Source: an uncultured Bacilli bacterium
GTDB taxonomy: Bacteria > Bacillota_I > Bacilli_A > RF39 > UBA660
DNA length: 64,000 nucleotides
Direction of reading: 5' to 3'
Assembly (NCBI GenBank): GCA_934098525.1
Contig: CAKONZ010000002.1
Location: 1-64,000, forward strand
The position numbers and the translations under genes were made by a program. Below, piece after piece: positions 35,401 to 44,552 of this stretch (positions are counted from its first letter, which is position 1; the number at the start of each line of letters is the position of its first letter). A model generated the notes under the pieces. That model was not told the DNA's origin and ran no database searches. It was given only the letters and a program-made list of their open reading frames with translations.

Positions 35401-35832
35401 ATGTATAACTCATACTATGGATATCCTAATTTTACAAACATACCACTAAGATCAGCTCCAATGCCATATGTACCAACAAGATCATTTACAACGCCACTCT
35501 TATCCTCAAGAATATCACCTCTTTTAACAAGATCAGCAGCAGCAGCACCAGCAGCACTACAAACAGCAACAAAATCTTTTTCATGGAGCAACTTATTAAA
35601 TGGAGCCAGTAGAACCCTTGGAGTAATAAATCAAGCTATACCAGTAGTAAATCAAGTAAAACCAATAGTAAATAACGTAAGAACAATGTTTAAAGTAGTA
35701 AAAGAACTAAATAAAACTGAGTCAACAACAGAAACAACAAGAAAAGAAACAACTAATACAGAAGACAAACAAGATAACACTCAAAAAAACAATACAATAG
35801 AAAATGATAACCAACCTAAATTTTTTGTATAA
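35401..35832 (+). CDS. YqfQ/VrrA-like protein
   Basis: 143 residues. Tyr/Pro/Ser-rich N-terminus, an Ala run, then SWSNLLNGASRTLGVINQAI and VKPIVNNVRTMFKVVKELN, the conserved part of YqfQ-like proteins linked to spores, and a Thr/Asn/Asp-rich tail. In Bacillus yqfQ also lies near the sigA-trmK region, which supports the call. No signal peptide. TAGGAGGAATTTTT precedes the ATG. Coat or spore association is inferred. Confidence 0.65.
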   Translation: MYNSYYGYPNFTNIPLRSAPMPYVPTRSFTTPLLSSRISPLLTRSAAAAPAALQTATKSFSWSNLLNGASRTLGVINQAIPVVNQVKPIVNNVRTMFKVVKELNKTESTTETTRKETTNTEDKQDNTQKNNTIENDNQPKFFV

Positions 35833-35838
35833 AAAAAA

Positions 35839-35871
35839 GATTAGTAAATAATATTCTCAAGTTCACTAATC
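35839..35871. terminator. Bidirectional terminator between the YqfQ-like gene and trmK
   Basis: GATTAGT/ACTAATC stem with A and T runs on both sides; converging genes. Confidence 0.8.
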
Positions 35872-36506
35872 TCTTTTTTTATACTATTTTTTAAATCTAA
35901 ATGTTTATCAGTAAGATTCATTAAAATATTTTTTTTCTTAGTAATCAAATATTTTATATAATCAATAAAAACAACATCTTTATTACTAAGTAAAATAGGT
36001 CCATACTTAAGCATAAAATCATTATAATCTTTAAATCCCTTATTAAATAAAATAATTGGATAATACTTTCCATTTTCAAAAACTATTCTTTCATCTTTAA
36101 TATAAAACCCATTATTAATCATAGTCTTTCTCAAAATAAAATAATCATTATTAGAAGAAATAATAACATTACTAACATTTTTAAGTTTAAGAGGATTTTT
36201 AAATAAAATATCTAATATAGTACTAGTACCCATTCCAGACAAAACAATAGTATCAATATTTCTATCAATATTTTCAATACCATTTTGCCTAATTAATTTA
36301 ATTTTCTTCTCTAAGTTATATTTTTTTAAATTATTCAAAGCCATTTCAAGTGGTAATTCATTAATATCACTAGCTATTATATTTATTTTTTTTCTATTAT
36401 TATATAAATATATATCTAGCAAAGCATGATCACAACCAACATCCATTAAAAAAGCATCTTCATTTACAAAAGATGCTACCATTTCTAATCTCTTAGAAAT
36501 ATCCAT
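35841..36506 (-). CDS. trmK: tRNA (adenine-22-N1)-methyltransferase TrmK
   Basis: SAM-dependent enzyme that makes m1A22 in tRNA. 221 residues with RLEMVASFVNEDAFLMDVGC(D)HALL, the SAM-binding GCDH motif, ASDINELPLEMA, and VLSGMGTSTI. Overlaps the sigA stop by one base (TAATG). Same arrangement as sigA-yqfN in Bacillus. Confidence 0.93.
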   Translation of the reverse strand: MDISKRLEMVASFVNEDAFLMDVGCDHALLDIYLYNNRKKINIIASDINELPLEMALNNLKKYNLEKKIKLIRQNGIENIDRNIDTIVLSGMGTSTILDILFKNPLKLKNVSNVIISSNNDYFILRKTMINNGFYIKDERIVFENGKYYPIILFNKGFKDYNDFMLKYGPILLSNKDVVFIDYIKYLITKKKNILMNLTDKHLDLKNSIKKEISELENIIY

Positions 36507-37591
36507 TAATCAGTTAAAAAATCCTTTAATTTTTTACTTCTAGATGGATGTCTCATTTTTCTTAATGCCTTGGCTTCAATTTGTCTAATTCTTTCTCTTG
36601 TTACTCCAAAAATTTGTCCTACTTCCTCTAATGTTCTACATTGACCATCTTCTAAACCAAATCTAAGTTTTAAAACCTTCTCTTCTCTTTCAGTTAAAGT
36701 AAGTAAAACATTATCAAGTTCTTCTTTTAATAATTCAGAAGTAGCATATTCTTCCGGAGACATCATTCTTTCGTCTGGAACAAAATCACCTAAATGTGAA
36801 TCATCCTCTTCACCTATTGGAGTTTCCAAAGAAACTGGTTCTTGAGATATTTTCATAACTTCTCTAACCTTTTCTGGAGAAATATTTAATTTTTCTGCTA
36901 ACTCTTCCTCACTTGGCTCTCTATTCAACTCTTGAGTAAGTTGTCTTTGTACTCTAGCTAATTTATTAATTGTTTCTACCATATGAACAGGAACTCTAAT
37001 TGTCCTAGCTTGATCAGCAATAGCTCTAGTAATAGCTTGTCTTATCCACCAAGTAGCATATGTAGAAAACTTATATCCCTTTGAAGGATTAAATTTATCA
37101 ACAGCCTTCATAAGACCAATATTACCCTCTTGTATCAAATCAAGAAAAGCCATTCCTCTACCAACATATCTTTTAGCAATAGAAACAACTAAACGAAGAT
37201 TAGACTCAGCAAGAATTCTCTTAGCATCCTCATTACCTTCTTCTACTTGTAAAGCATACTCATATTCTTCCTCACTAGTAAGAAGATTTATACGACCAAT
37301 CTCTTTCAAATACATTCTAACAGGGTCATTGATTTTAATATCCTTATTAGAAGTCACTTGAGTAAGTAAATCACCACCATCGTCACTACCATCATCTTCA
37401 TCTTGATCATTTGTAACTATCTCAATGCCATTTTGGACAAACATATTATATAAATCATCTAAGGCATCACTATCTGGATCAATACCCTTCAAATTATCTG
37501 CTATCTCTTCAAAAGTAATTTTTCCGTTCTTTTTACCTATTTTTAATAGTTTTTCTTTTCTTTCATCAAAAGTTTTAATTTCGTTAATCAT
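36506..37591 (-). CDS. rpoD: RNA polymerase primary sigma factor SigA
   Basis: Housekeeping sigma factor. 361 residues; region 1.1, 1.2 (DPVRMYLKEIGRINLLTSEEE), 2.1-2.4 with GLMKAVDKFNPSKGYKFSTY(ATWWIRQAI), region 3, and region 4 with TLEEVGQIFGVTRERIRQIE. An Asp-rich stretch lies near residues 60-75. Overlaps dnaG by 8 bases and trmK by 1, so the three are one operon. Confidence 0.98.
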   Translation of the reverse strand: MINEIKTFDERKEKLLKIGKKNGKITFEEIADNLKGIDPDSDALDDLYNMFVQNGIEIVTNDQDEDDGSDDGGDLLTQVTSNKDIKINDPVRMYLKEIGRINLLTSEEEYEYALQVEEGNEDAKRILAESNLRLVVSIAKRYVGRGMAFLDLIQEGNIGLMKAVDKFNPSKGYKFSTYATWWIRQAITRAIADQARTIRVPVHMVETINKLARVQRQLTQELNREPSEEELAEKLNISPEKVREVMKISQEPVSLETPIGEEDDSHLGDFVPDERMMSPEEYATSELLKEELDNVLLTLTEREEKVLKLRFGLEDGQCRTLEEVGQIFGVTRERIRQIEAKALRKMRHPSRSKKLKDFLTD

Positions 37592-39311
37592 TTAGATTCA
37601 ACTCCCCAATTTTAACTAATCTAATTTTTTCTGCTAATTGAGCTTTCTTTTCCTGATCAGGTTCTTCCCTCATTATTTCTTTTAACCTTTTTATTTCTTG
37701 GTTACTACTATACCCTAAAACAACATTAATATACTCTTTCATAACATCTAAATCAAATTCTTCATTTCCAAACTCTATTACTTCCTTAAGTAAATCAAAC
37801 AATTCTTTCTTAGAAGATAAAGAAGTAATAAAATCAGCTAAAACCAAAGAACCATTTCTCTTATACCAATAAATTATTTCATTAGCTAAATACCTAGCAT
37901 TTAAATAAGGTAAATAATTCAACTTAATCTCATAAAGTTTAACAGCTTCATAACTATTAAGCATAAAATTAATTATTTCATAAGTAGCTTTTTGATATTT
38001 ATCCAACTTTTTAATTCTAACAGGTTCTTTTTTTAACGTCTCAATTTTACTACAATTTTCTATTTTTTGCAACTTATTTTTTAAAATTTCAATATCTATA
38101 TTAAATTCAATAGATATTTTCTTTAAAATAAGCTCTTGTTTTATCTCGTCTTTTTCTTGTTTTAATTCATTTAAAACATCATTTATATACTTAGCCTTAT
38201 CATCAACTGAAGATAAATTAGACCTTTCTTTCATATAATCAATCTTAAATTCAGAATAAGACATAGGATTTTCATACAAAGCCATATATCCTTCTTTTTT
38301 ATACTTTAATATAAACTCATCTGGATCAAGATTAGATGAAAGCTTAATAATCCTAACATTAAAACCATTTTCCTCTAATACACTACCTATATTAGCCATA
38401 GCCTTTAATCCAGCTTCATCGCCATCTAAAGATAAATATACATTATTAGATAAACGTTTCAAAAGACTAATCTGTTCCTTAGTCAAAGATGTCCCCATAA
38501 GCGCTACAACATTTTTAATTCCTACAGAATATAGCCTAATAACATCCATAAATCCTTCAACAACAATAATCTTTTTCTCAAGCCTAACAAAATCCTTAGC
38601 TTCATAAAAATTATATAACATTTCTCCCTTTTTAAATATAGGAGTTTCCTTAGTATTTATATATTTAGAATCAGAACTAGAATTATATATTCTTCCCGAA
38701 AAACCAACAACTTTAGAAGAAACATCAAATAATGGAAACATTATACGATTAACATATAAATCATTAAAACCATTACCAAGTCCATACATTTCCATCTCTT
38801 TTTTTGTATAATCTTTTTCAAGTAAAATCTTTGTTAATTTATCCTTTTCAAGAAGAGATAAACCTATTTTAAAATGTTTAATAAGTTCATCATTAATACC
38901 CCTTTTATAAAGATATTCCTTAGCATCTTTTCCATAAGAAGAATTAATATTATTTTGATAAAACTTCAATGATAAATCATACATCTTATAATATTTATCA
39001 TACTTATTTTGAGAAGAAATATTTATATTTCCAATCGAAATACCAGCTCTTTTTGCAAGAATATTTAAAGCCTCTTTAAAATCAACATGCTCATAATCCA
39101 TAACAAAATTAAAAACATTTCCACTAGCACCACATGAAAAACACTTATATATTTGTTTATCATAAGAAACACTCATAGAAGGATTATTATCATCATGAAA
39201 AGGACAAACTCCAAAAAAATTCTTTCCCTTCTTAACAAGTGGTAAATATGATGAAATAACATCTACTATATTATTAGCTTCTCTAACCTCTTTTATTTTG
39301 TTATCATTCAT
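37584..39311 (-). CDS. dnaG: DNA primase
   Basis: Makes RNA primers at the fork. 575 residues: N-terminal zinc-binding domain with CPFHDDNNPSMSV and YKCFSCGASG, catalytic TOPRIM domain with VVEGFMDV and LSLDGDEAG, and a helicase-interacting C-terminal domain. First gene of the dnaG-sigA-trmK operon. AGGTGGTAATATG supports the start. Confidence 0.97.
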   Translation of the reverse strand: MNDNKIKEVREANNIVDVISSYLPLVKKGKNFFGVCPFHDDNNPSMSVSYDKQIYKCFSCGASGNVFNFVMDYEHVDFKEALNILAKRAGISIGNINISSQNKYDKYYKMYDLSLKFYQNNINSSYGKDAKEYLYKRGINDELIKHFKIGLSLLEKDKLTKILLEKDYTKKEMEMYGLGNGFNDLYVNRIMFPLFDVSSKVVGFSGRIYNSSSDSKYINTKETPIFKKGEMLYNFYEAKDFVRLEKKIIVVEGFMDVIRLYSVGIKNVVALMGTSLTKEQISLLKRLSNNVYLSLDGDEAGLKAMANIGSVLEENGFNVRIIKLSSNLDPDEFILKYKKEGYMALYENPMSYSEFKIDYMKERSNLSSVDDKAKYINDVLNELKQEKDEIKQELILKKISIEFNIDIEILKNKLQKIENCSKIETLKKEPVRIKKLDKYQKATYEIINFMLNSYEAVKLYEIKLNYLPYLNARYLANEIIYWYKRNGSLVLADFITSLSSKKELFDLLKEVIEFGNEEFDLDVMKEYINVVLGYSSNQEIKRLKEIMREEPDQEKKAQLAEKIRLVKIGELNLND

Positions 39312-39350
39312 ATTACCACCTCACTCAAAATAATATTATAACACAAAAAA

Positions 39351-39380
39351 ATAGATAATTCTAAAAAACAAATTATCTAT
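39351..39380 (-). terminator. Terminator of yqeG-yqeH
   Basis: ATAGATAATT/AATTATCTAT stem followed by seven T residues on the minus strand, just beyond the yqeH stop and before dnaG. Confidence 0.8.
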
Positions 39381-40382
39381 TTATATTAATGACTTTCTAG
39401 TAAATATATCAACACTATTATTGCAATAAATATTAACCTGTCCCTCAAAAATAACTTTAATAAAACCTAAACCATTTACAACAATATCTTCTCTAAACTT
39501 TAAATTCATTTGTCTCATAGAAAGATCCTTTAAATAATTATGTCTTTTTCCATTTATTCTCTTTATATTCAAATTATTAGGAACAAATAAAGTGAAACTA
39601 TTTTTATCGCCTTCAACATAATCAACTCTTAAAAAATCCTCTATTATTATAGCTTGTCCTTTTTTTAATTGAAAAGTAATAGGTTTAATTTCTTTTTTCA
39701 AAGATAATTTCTTAATAGTAGAAACATCTAAAAAATTTAAGATATTTCCATCGTCAACCAATCCTGGAGTATCTATCAAACTAAAATCTTTAAATGGAAT
39801 AATAATTTCATTTAATGTAGTAGAAGGCATTGAAGAAATAGTAATTTGTGAACTATTAATCAAATACTTACTAGTTAAACTATTTATTAAAGTACTTTTC
39901 CCAGCATTAGTATTACCTACTATATAAACCTTTTCATTAGTTTTATTAATCTTTATCGTTTTAATCAACTTTTCTAAATTATAATTTTTAGAAGCACTAG
40001 TAATAATAATATCAACAAAATTATCCCTTACATCATCAAAAAAACTATATAATTTTTCATCAGAAACACTAGAATCTAAAACATCTTTCTTATTAATAAC
40101 TAAAATAATCTTATTATTCTTTAAATATTTCTTTATATTCAAAACATTTTCAGGAATAGATAAAACATCTACTATATATAAAACAAGAGACTTTGACTTT
40201 CCTATTCTTTCTAATATTTTTATATACTCACTATTTGACTTAGTAACAAATTCATATTCTCCATAGTTATTCATTTTAAAACATCTACGACAATAATCAT
40301 TTCTCATATCATTAGTATATCCCTCTAACAAAACATTATTATCTTGTAAGGTAACACCACATCCACGACATGTTTTAATCAT
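39381..40382 (-). CDS. yqeH: Circularly permuted ribosome-biogenesis GTPase YqeH
   Basis: 30S assembly GTPase. 333 residues. N-terminal zinc finger (CRGCG and CRRC), then the permuted G motifs: NKKDVL (G4) and SASKN (G5) precede the P-loop GNTNAGKSTL and DTPGLV (G3). Overlaps yqeG by 8 bases. The aroE-yhbY-nadD genes that follow it in Bacillus are not here. Confidence 0.95.
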   Translation of the reverse strand: MIKTCRGCGVTLQDNNVLLEGYTNDMRNDYCRRCFKMNNYGEYEFVTKSNSEYIKILERIGKSKSLVLYIVDVLSIPENVLNIKKYLKNNKIILVINKKDVLDSSVSDEKLYSFFDDVRDNFVDIIITSASKNYNLEKLIKTIKINKTNEKVYIVGNTNAGKSTLINSLTSKYLINSSQITISSMPSTTLNEIIIPFKDFSLIDTPGLVDDGNILNFLDVSTIKKLSLKKEIKPITFQLKKGQAIIIEDFLRVDYVEGDKNSFTLFVPNNLNIKRINGKRHNYLKDLSMRQMNLKFREDIVVNGLGFIKVIFEGQVNIYCNNSVDIFTRKSLI

Positions 40383-40896
40383 AATAATTTCCCTTCTTTA
40401 TTCCATATTTCTTATTTAATCTTCTAAATATAAAAAGCTCTAAAAATCTATTAAATAATGTAAAAATATTCTCATTCATTTTAATTGGTTTTACAAGAAC
40501 AGTATAAAAGCCCATTCTTTTAGCGCCAAGAATATCAGTCATAAGTTGATCACCAATCATACAAATTTCATTACTATTTACTTCTTCCAAATTCTTTACT
40601 TTTTTATATCCTCTAGCAAAAGGTTTTCTAGCATCCATAACATATAAAACGCCACACTCTTTAGCAAACTTATCAATTTTACTCTTCCTAAGAGTATTAG
40701 AAATAATAAAAACATCAAAATTATTTTTCAAATCAGAAAAAAGTTTTTTAAGTTTATCGTCAACAACATGATTTCCATTTTCTACAATTGTATTATCAAA
40801 ATCATATATTAATATTTTTATACCATGTTTTTTTAATTTTTTATAATTGATATCATAAATATTATCTTTATACATATCAGGTTTAAACTTAATCAT
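40375..40896 (-). CDS. yqeG: YqeG-type HAD phosphatase
   Basis: HAD-superfamily hydrolase, 173 residues, probably a phosphatidylglycerophosphate phosphatase-like or related enzyme. Catalytic motif YDFDNTIVE (DxD), motif II IISNT, and ICMIGDQLMTDILGAKRMGF with GDQxxTD. Precedes and overlaps yqeH as in Bacillus. Its true substrate is not fixed by sequence. Confidence 0.9.
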   Translation of the reverse strand: MIKFKPDMYKDNIYDINYKKLKKHGIKILIYDFDNTIVENGNHVVDDKLKKLFSDLKNNFDVFIISNTLRKSKIDKFAKECGVLYVMDARKPFARGYKKVKNLEEVNSNEICMIGDQLMTDILGAKRMGFYTVLVKPIKMNENIFTLFNRFLELFIFRRLNKKYGIKKGNYYD

Positions 40897-40928
40897 TGTA
40901 TCACCAACATTATAATAACATAAAAATA

Positions 40929-40950
40929 GAAAAAAGTAATTACTTTTTTC
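40929..40950 (-). terminator. Terminator after the unknown 40950-41954 gene
   Basis: GAAAAAAGTAA/TTACTTTTTTC palindrome at the stop codon followed by TATTTTTAT. Confidence 0.7.
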
Positions 40951-41954
40951 TACTCATTATTCTTTCTAACTCTTTTAATAGAATCATATCTTTCAACATT
41001 TTCAAGTCTTTGCATAGGAGATAAATTATATTCAGTTAAATAATCAATTGGATCAATCCCATAATAAGATCTAAATATACTTCTACCAGTAGAACCAATT
41101 AAATAAGATAATCCATTTACGCATCTCTCATCTCTAAACTTTTCACCAAAACATGTAAGATTCCTTGACAACAAATCAATCATAACTAGATACATATCAA
41201 ACTCTTCTGCTGGCATAGCCGATACTAAAGAATTTTTATAAACCCTTATCCCACTATTTTTTAATCTACCTATAACTTTTTCAGATTCCATGCCAAAATA
41301 GCCTCGATACAAAGCAGAAATAGCATCACCTGAAAACTTTTCATTTTTAAAATTAGTATAAACATAACAACTAATATTTTTCTTTGAACTATCAATAAGT
41401 TCAACCTTTCTTTCTAAAGTTAAATCTGCCATTTCACAACTCAAAATATTTTCCTCAATCGTATTTCTAAGTCCAGTATTAAAATCATCAGGAACTAATT
41501 CAATATTACGTAAAAACTCATATTTTTCATCATTAATTCCACAAAGATAAGTATTAGGAGTAACATGTTTCTTATTCCTAACATCACTAATAAACTCACT
41601 TCTAATTTTTTGACCAACTTTACTACCTAAGGAATTAAAATAATATAAATCATAATCACTATCAATAGATTCAATATTAACTCTTTCTAAATATCTTATT
41701 GCATCAACCAAAGACTTATTATAATAGTAAAGTAAAAAAGCATCCATACTAGAATTATCGATCTTTATATCGTATTTATCCATCATCTTCCTACTAGTTA
41801 AATCAAACAAACCCCTATTAATACCACCAAGAAAATAAATATAAATTCTATTTCCATATAATGGCCACCTTTTCTTTATATAACAAGACAAATTATTTTT
41901 ATTATAGTAATAAATAGAAGTAATATCATGTATATTATACTTAATTTTATCCAT
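40950..41954 (-). CDS. Unknown conserved-looking protein
   Basis: 334 residues, soluble, rich in Tyr, Asn and Arg, without membrane segments or recognised motifs. The C-terminus FRSYYGIDPIDYLTEYNLSP may be a small conserved element. GGAGGTACAT precedes the ATG at 41954. It lies downstream of the bacteriocin-type genes but is separated from them by a terminator; it might be linked to that locus or not. Confidence 0.6.
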   Translation of the reverse strand: MDKIKYNIHDITSIYYYNKNNLSCYIKKRWPLYGNRIYIYFLGGINRGLFDLTSRKMMDKYDIKIDNSSMDAFLLYYYNKSLVDAIRYLERVNIESIDSDYDLYYFNSLGSKVGQKIRSEFISDVRNKKHVTPNTYLCGINDEKYEFLRNIELVPDDFNTGLRNTIEENILSCEMADLTLERKVELIDSSKKNISCYVYTNFKNEKFSGDAISALYRGYFGMESEKVIGRLKNSGIRVYKNSLVSAMPAEEFDMYLVMIDLLSRNLTCFGEKFRDERCVNGLSYLIGSTGRSIFRSYYGIDPIDYLTEYNLSPMQRLENVERYDSIKRVRKNNE

Positions 41955-42008
41955 ATGTACCTCCAATTGCCCAAATTATAACACATTTATTAAAAAAAAG
42001 CAAGAAAA

Positions 42009-42028
42009 GGAAGCAAAATCATGCTTCC
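42009..42028 (-). terminator. Terminator of the bacteriocin-type operon
   Basis: GGAAGC/GCTTCC hairpin on the minus strand beginning at the stop codon of the third small peptide, followed by TTTTCTTGCTTTTTTT. Confidence 0.82.
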
Positions 42029-42162
42029 TACATACATACAAGTTTTCTTAGTATAGTACCAATAATAGTACCAAACTGATAAATAATTTTTATTAATATC
42101 GGACTAAAAACTATAAAAACTATAATTTTAAAATAAATGCTATTAACTATTTTAATAAACAT
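42028..42162 (-). CDS. 44-residue hydrophobic peptide, possible immunity or third bacteriocin peptide
   Basis: Starts MFIKIVNSIYFKIIVFIVFS and ends FGTIIGTILRKLVCM. Strongly hydrophobic and basic, no double-glycine leader. Its start overlaps the end of the preceding peptide gene by 16 bases in another frame, and its stop touches the terminator, so it is the last gene of the operon. Its C-terminus faintly resembles that of the previous peptide (FGTAIRRVIG). Small membrane peptides in this position often give self-immunity; that is inference. Confidence 0.5.
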   Translation of the reverse strand: MFIKIVNSIYFKIIVFIVFSPILIKIIYQFGTIIGTILRKLVCM

Positions 42163-42335
42163 AAATTTCGGCCTATCACTCTTCTAATAGCAGTACCAAA
42201 ACTTCTACCAACATTCATAATTACATTAATAGCACTACCATAAGCTCTAATCAAAGTTCCAGAAATACTAGCTCCTCCTACAATAGCTTTTAATTCTGAA
42301 TCATTAATTACATTTAAGTGGTCTAACATATCCAT
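42147..42335 (-). CDS. Double-glycine-leader bacteriocin-type peptide 2
   Basis: 62 residues. The leader ends INDSELKAIVGG, fitting the ELxxIxGG pattern cut by C39 exporters, and predicts a 41-residue mature peptide beginning ASISGTLIRAYGSAINVIMN. It is amphipathic and basic, has a GRSFG (GxxxG) motif as in two-peptide bacteriocins, and one Cys near the end. Start at 42335 (MDML) rather than farther upstream, since TTGGGGTG precedes it; this start lies inside the first peptide gene. Confidence 0.78.
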   Translation of the reverse strand: MDMLDHLNVINDSELKAIVGGASISGTLIRAYGSAINVIMNVGRSFGTAIRRVIGRNLCLLK

Positions 42336-42441
42336 CAAACACCCCAATTCCAAATATAGCGGCAGCAACAGCACCTATAATAGCCCATGCTGACCATCCA
42401 CCTTTTACTTTCGTTAATTCTTTTTCTTTTAATTCAACCAT
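42304..42441 (-). CDS. Double-glycine-leader bacteriocin-type peptide 1
   Basis: 45 residues. Leader MVELKEKELTKVKGG fits the C39 cleavage pattern. The predicted mature 30-mer starts WSAWAIIGAVAAAIFGIG and ends DGYVRPLKCN: a hydrophobic helix with small-residue spacing, then a basic Cys-containing end. TTGAGGGGTTAATA precedes the ATG. It begins 2 bases after the exporter stop and overlaps peptide 2 by 32 bases in a different frame. Confidence 0.8.
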   Translation of the reverse strand: MVELKEKELTKVKGGWSAWAIIGAVAAAIFGIGVFDGYVRPLKCN

Positions 42442-42443
42442 TA

Positions 42444-44459
42444 TTAACCCCTCAATTCATATTTCTTATCAAACATATTACAATTATCTTTTCGGTGTGA
42501 AATCATAATATAAATTTTATTTGGATAATATTTAAATATGTTCTCTAATATTTTTCTTTCTTCTTCTATATCTATCTCATTAAAGGCTTCATCAAAAATT
42601 ATCACTTCCTTAAAATGTAATAAAGCTCTTGCTATAATGATCTTTTTTCTTTCACCACCACTAAGATTTTTACCATTTTCCTCAATAACAAAAGACAAAT
42701 CACTAACAATTTTATCTAATCCAACTATTTTATTAACCATTTCTATATCTTCTTCGCTACAATCTACTATTTTTAAATTATTAATAATAGAATCATTGTA
42801 CAAATATTCATTTTGGCTTATATAAGTTATATTAGATCTCAAAAATTCTAAGCTTAAATCTTTAATATTGATATTATCAATATAAATACTTCCACTACTT
42901 GGTTGTAAATAGTTTAAAAGTAACTTCATCATTGTCGATTTACCACATCCTGAATCACCAGTAATAAATAACTTATCCCCTCTTTTTATTTCTAAATTAA
43001 CATTACTAAGTATATTATTATTTCCTTCCTCATAGCATACATTATCATAAAAAATAGTATTAATTAAATGCATATTAGTTTTTTGAAAATTTTCTTCTTT
43101 AATATCTAAAACATCTAAAATCCTCTTAATTGAAGAATCATATATTTTATACATAACTAAAATATCAGAAATATCCACAACCAAAGAATTTATAGTATAA
43201 AAAATAGAACTAAATAAAATTATATTAGAATACCCTGATTTACTAAAAATCAAACTTGATATAAAAATAATTATTATATAAAATAAATCAGCAGTAAAAT
43301 TAGAAATAAAACTATACTTATTAAAAACATTCAAATATTCTTTATTATTATTTAAAACATCTTTATAAGAAGAATATAACTTATTAGAAGAATTTTTTTC
43401 AGAATGTAAATTTTTAATAGATTCAAAAGATGAAATAACATCAATTAGTTTTGAACTATATTTTATCTTAGAACTCTTTAATCTCACAAAATTATCATTA
43501 AATTTATATTTAAACTTTTGTGTAATAAAGGATAATATAATAATAAATAAAATAATAATTAATGAATAAAAAACACTATAAAAAGATAAATAAATTAAAA
43601 TTATAAATAATAATATCAAATCAATAACCAAAGTAACAAATATCTTCATAACAATATCTTTAAAATACTCAATATCATTAATAACAGACACTATTTCACC
43701 AGTATTACGATTAGAATAATATTTATAAGGAAGATTAATTATATGTTCAACAACATCATGATTAATTTTATTATCACAATTATTTGCGATTTTTAAAGTA
43801 ATTATCTTCTTTATATAATCAAAACAATTTTTAAAAACAACTATAAAAAGAAAAATAACACATATCAAATAAATATATTTATTATCATAATTCAAATAAT
43901 CAAAAATAATTTTCAAAAAGTAATCACTCATAATAGTAAGACAAACAACCAATAAAGACAAAAACAGCATCTTTATAAGAAGTTTCTTTTCTTCCTTAAA
44001 TATATTAAAAATAAACTTTTTAAATCTATTATCTTTATTATGAGAATTAATACTCTTATCAAACAAAATAAATACTCCTGTAGATTTATGAAAAAAATCA
44101 TCATTATCAATATAAACAATACCATAAGCCGGATCCATAGCTTTAATTGTTTTATCACTTTTATCAATAATTACAATGTAATGATAATATCCTTCATCAT
44201 TAACAATATGTGCTATACAAGGAAAATTTGTCTTTTCAAGCATATCAATACTAGTTTTAACGCCTTTTGCAGAAAGATTATAATACTTACTAGCCTTAAT
44301 TAAATCATAAGCAGAAATACCCTCATTAGAATAGTTAACAATAGAAATAACATCTTCTTTACTAGCAAGTATATTATAATAAGAAAAAATAGTTAGCAAA
44401 GAAGCAATACCACAATCAAAAGTATTATCCTGTAAAATATAATCATTTATTTGTTTCAT
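42444..44459 (-). CDS. Peptidase-containing ABC exporter (C39 PCAT)
   Basis: 671 residues. N-terminal C39 cysteine peptidase with catalytic C16 (NTFDCGIAS), H93 (YYHYIVI) and D109 (AMDPAYG); six membrane helices (about 155-430); and an ABC domain with Walker A GDSGCGKST, signature LSGGERKK and Walker B IIFDEAF. It cleaves after GG and exports the peptide. AAGGAGGTTAT fixes the start at 44459. No separate HlyD-like accessory gene is seen. First gene of the operon with the two leader peptides. Confidence 0.95.
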   Translation of the reverse strand: MKQINDYILQDNTFDCGIASLLTIFSYYNILASKEDVISIVNYSNEGISAYDLIKASKYYNLSAKGVKTSIDMLEKTNFPCIAHIVNDEGYYHYIVIIDKSDKTIKAMDPAYGIVYIDNDDFFHKSTGVFILFDKSINSHNKDNRFKKFIFNIFKEEKKLLIKMLFLSLLVVCLTIMSDYFLKIIFDYLNYDNKYIYLICVIFLFIVVFKNCFDYIKKIITLKIANNCDNKINHDVVEHIINLPYKYYSNRNTGEIVSVINDIEYFKDIVMKIFVTLVIDLILLFIILIYLSFYSVFYSLIIILFIIILSFITQKFKYKFNDNFVRLKSSKIKYSSKLIDVISSFESIKNLHSEKNSSNKLYSSYKDVLNNNKEYLNVFNKYSFISNFTADLFYIIIIFISSLIFSKSGYSNIILFSSIFYTINSLVVDISDILVMYKIYDSSIKRILDVLDIKEENFQKTNMHLINTIFYDNVCYEEGNNNILSNVNLEIKRGDKLFITGDSGCGKSTMMKLLLNYLQPSSGSIYIDNINIKDLSLEFLRSNITYISQNEYLYNDSIINNLKIVDCSEEDIEMVNKIVGLDKIVSDLSFVIEENGKNLSGGERKKIIIARALLHFKEVIIFDEAFNEIDIEEERKILENIFKYYPNKIYIMISHRKDNCNMFDKKYELRG

Positions 44460-44521
44460 ATAACCTCCTTCCGTATATATCTTTAACCACAAAAAGAAAA
44501 TTACCTAAAAAAATAAAAAAA

Positions 44522-44544
44522 AATCACACTAATAAAGTGTGATT
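44522..44544 (-). terminator. Terminator after rseP
   Basis: AATCACACT/AGTGTGATT hairpin followed by nine T residues on the minus strand, separating rseP from the exporter operon. Confidence 0.88.
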
Positions 44545-44552
44545 CCATATCC

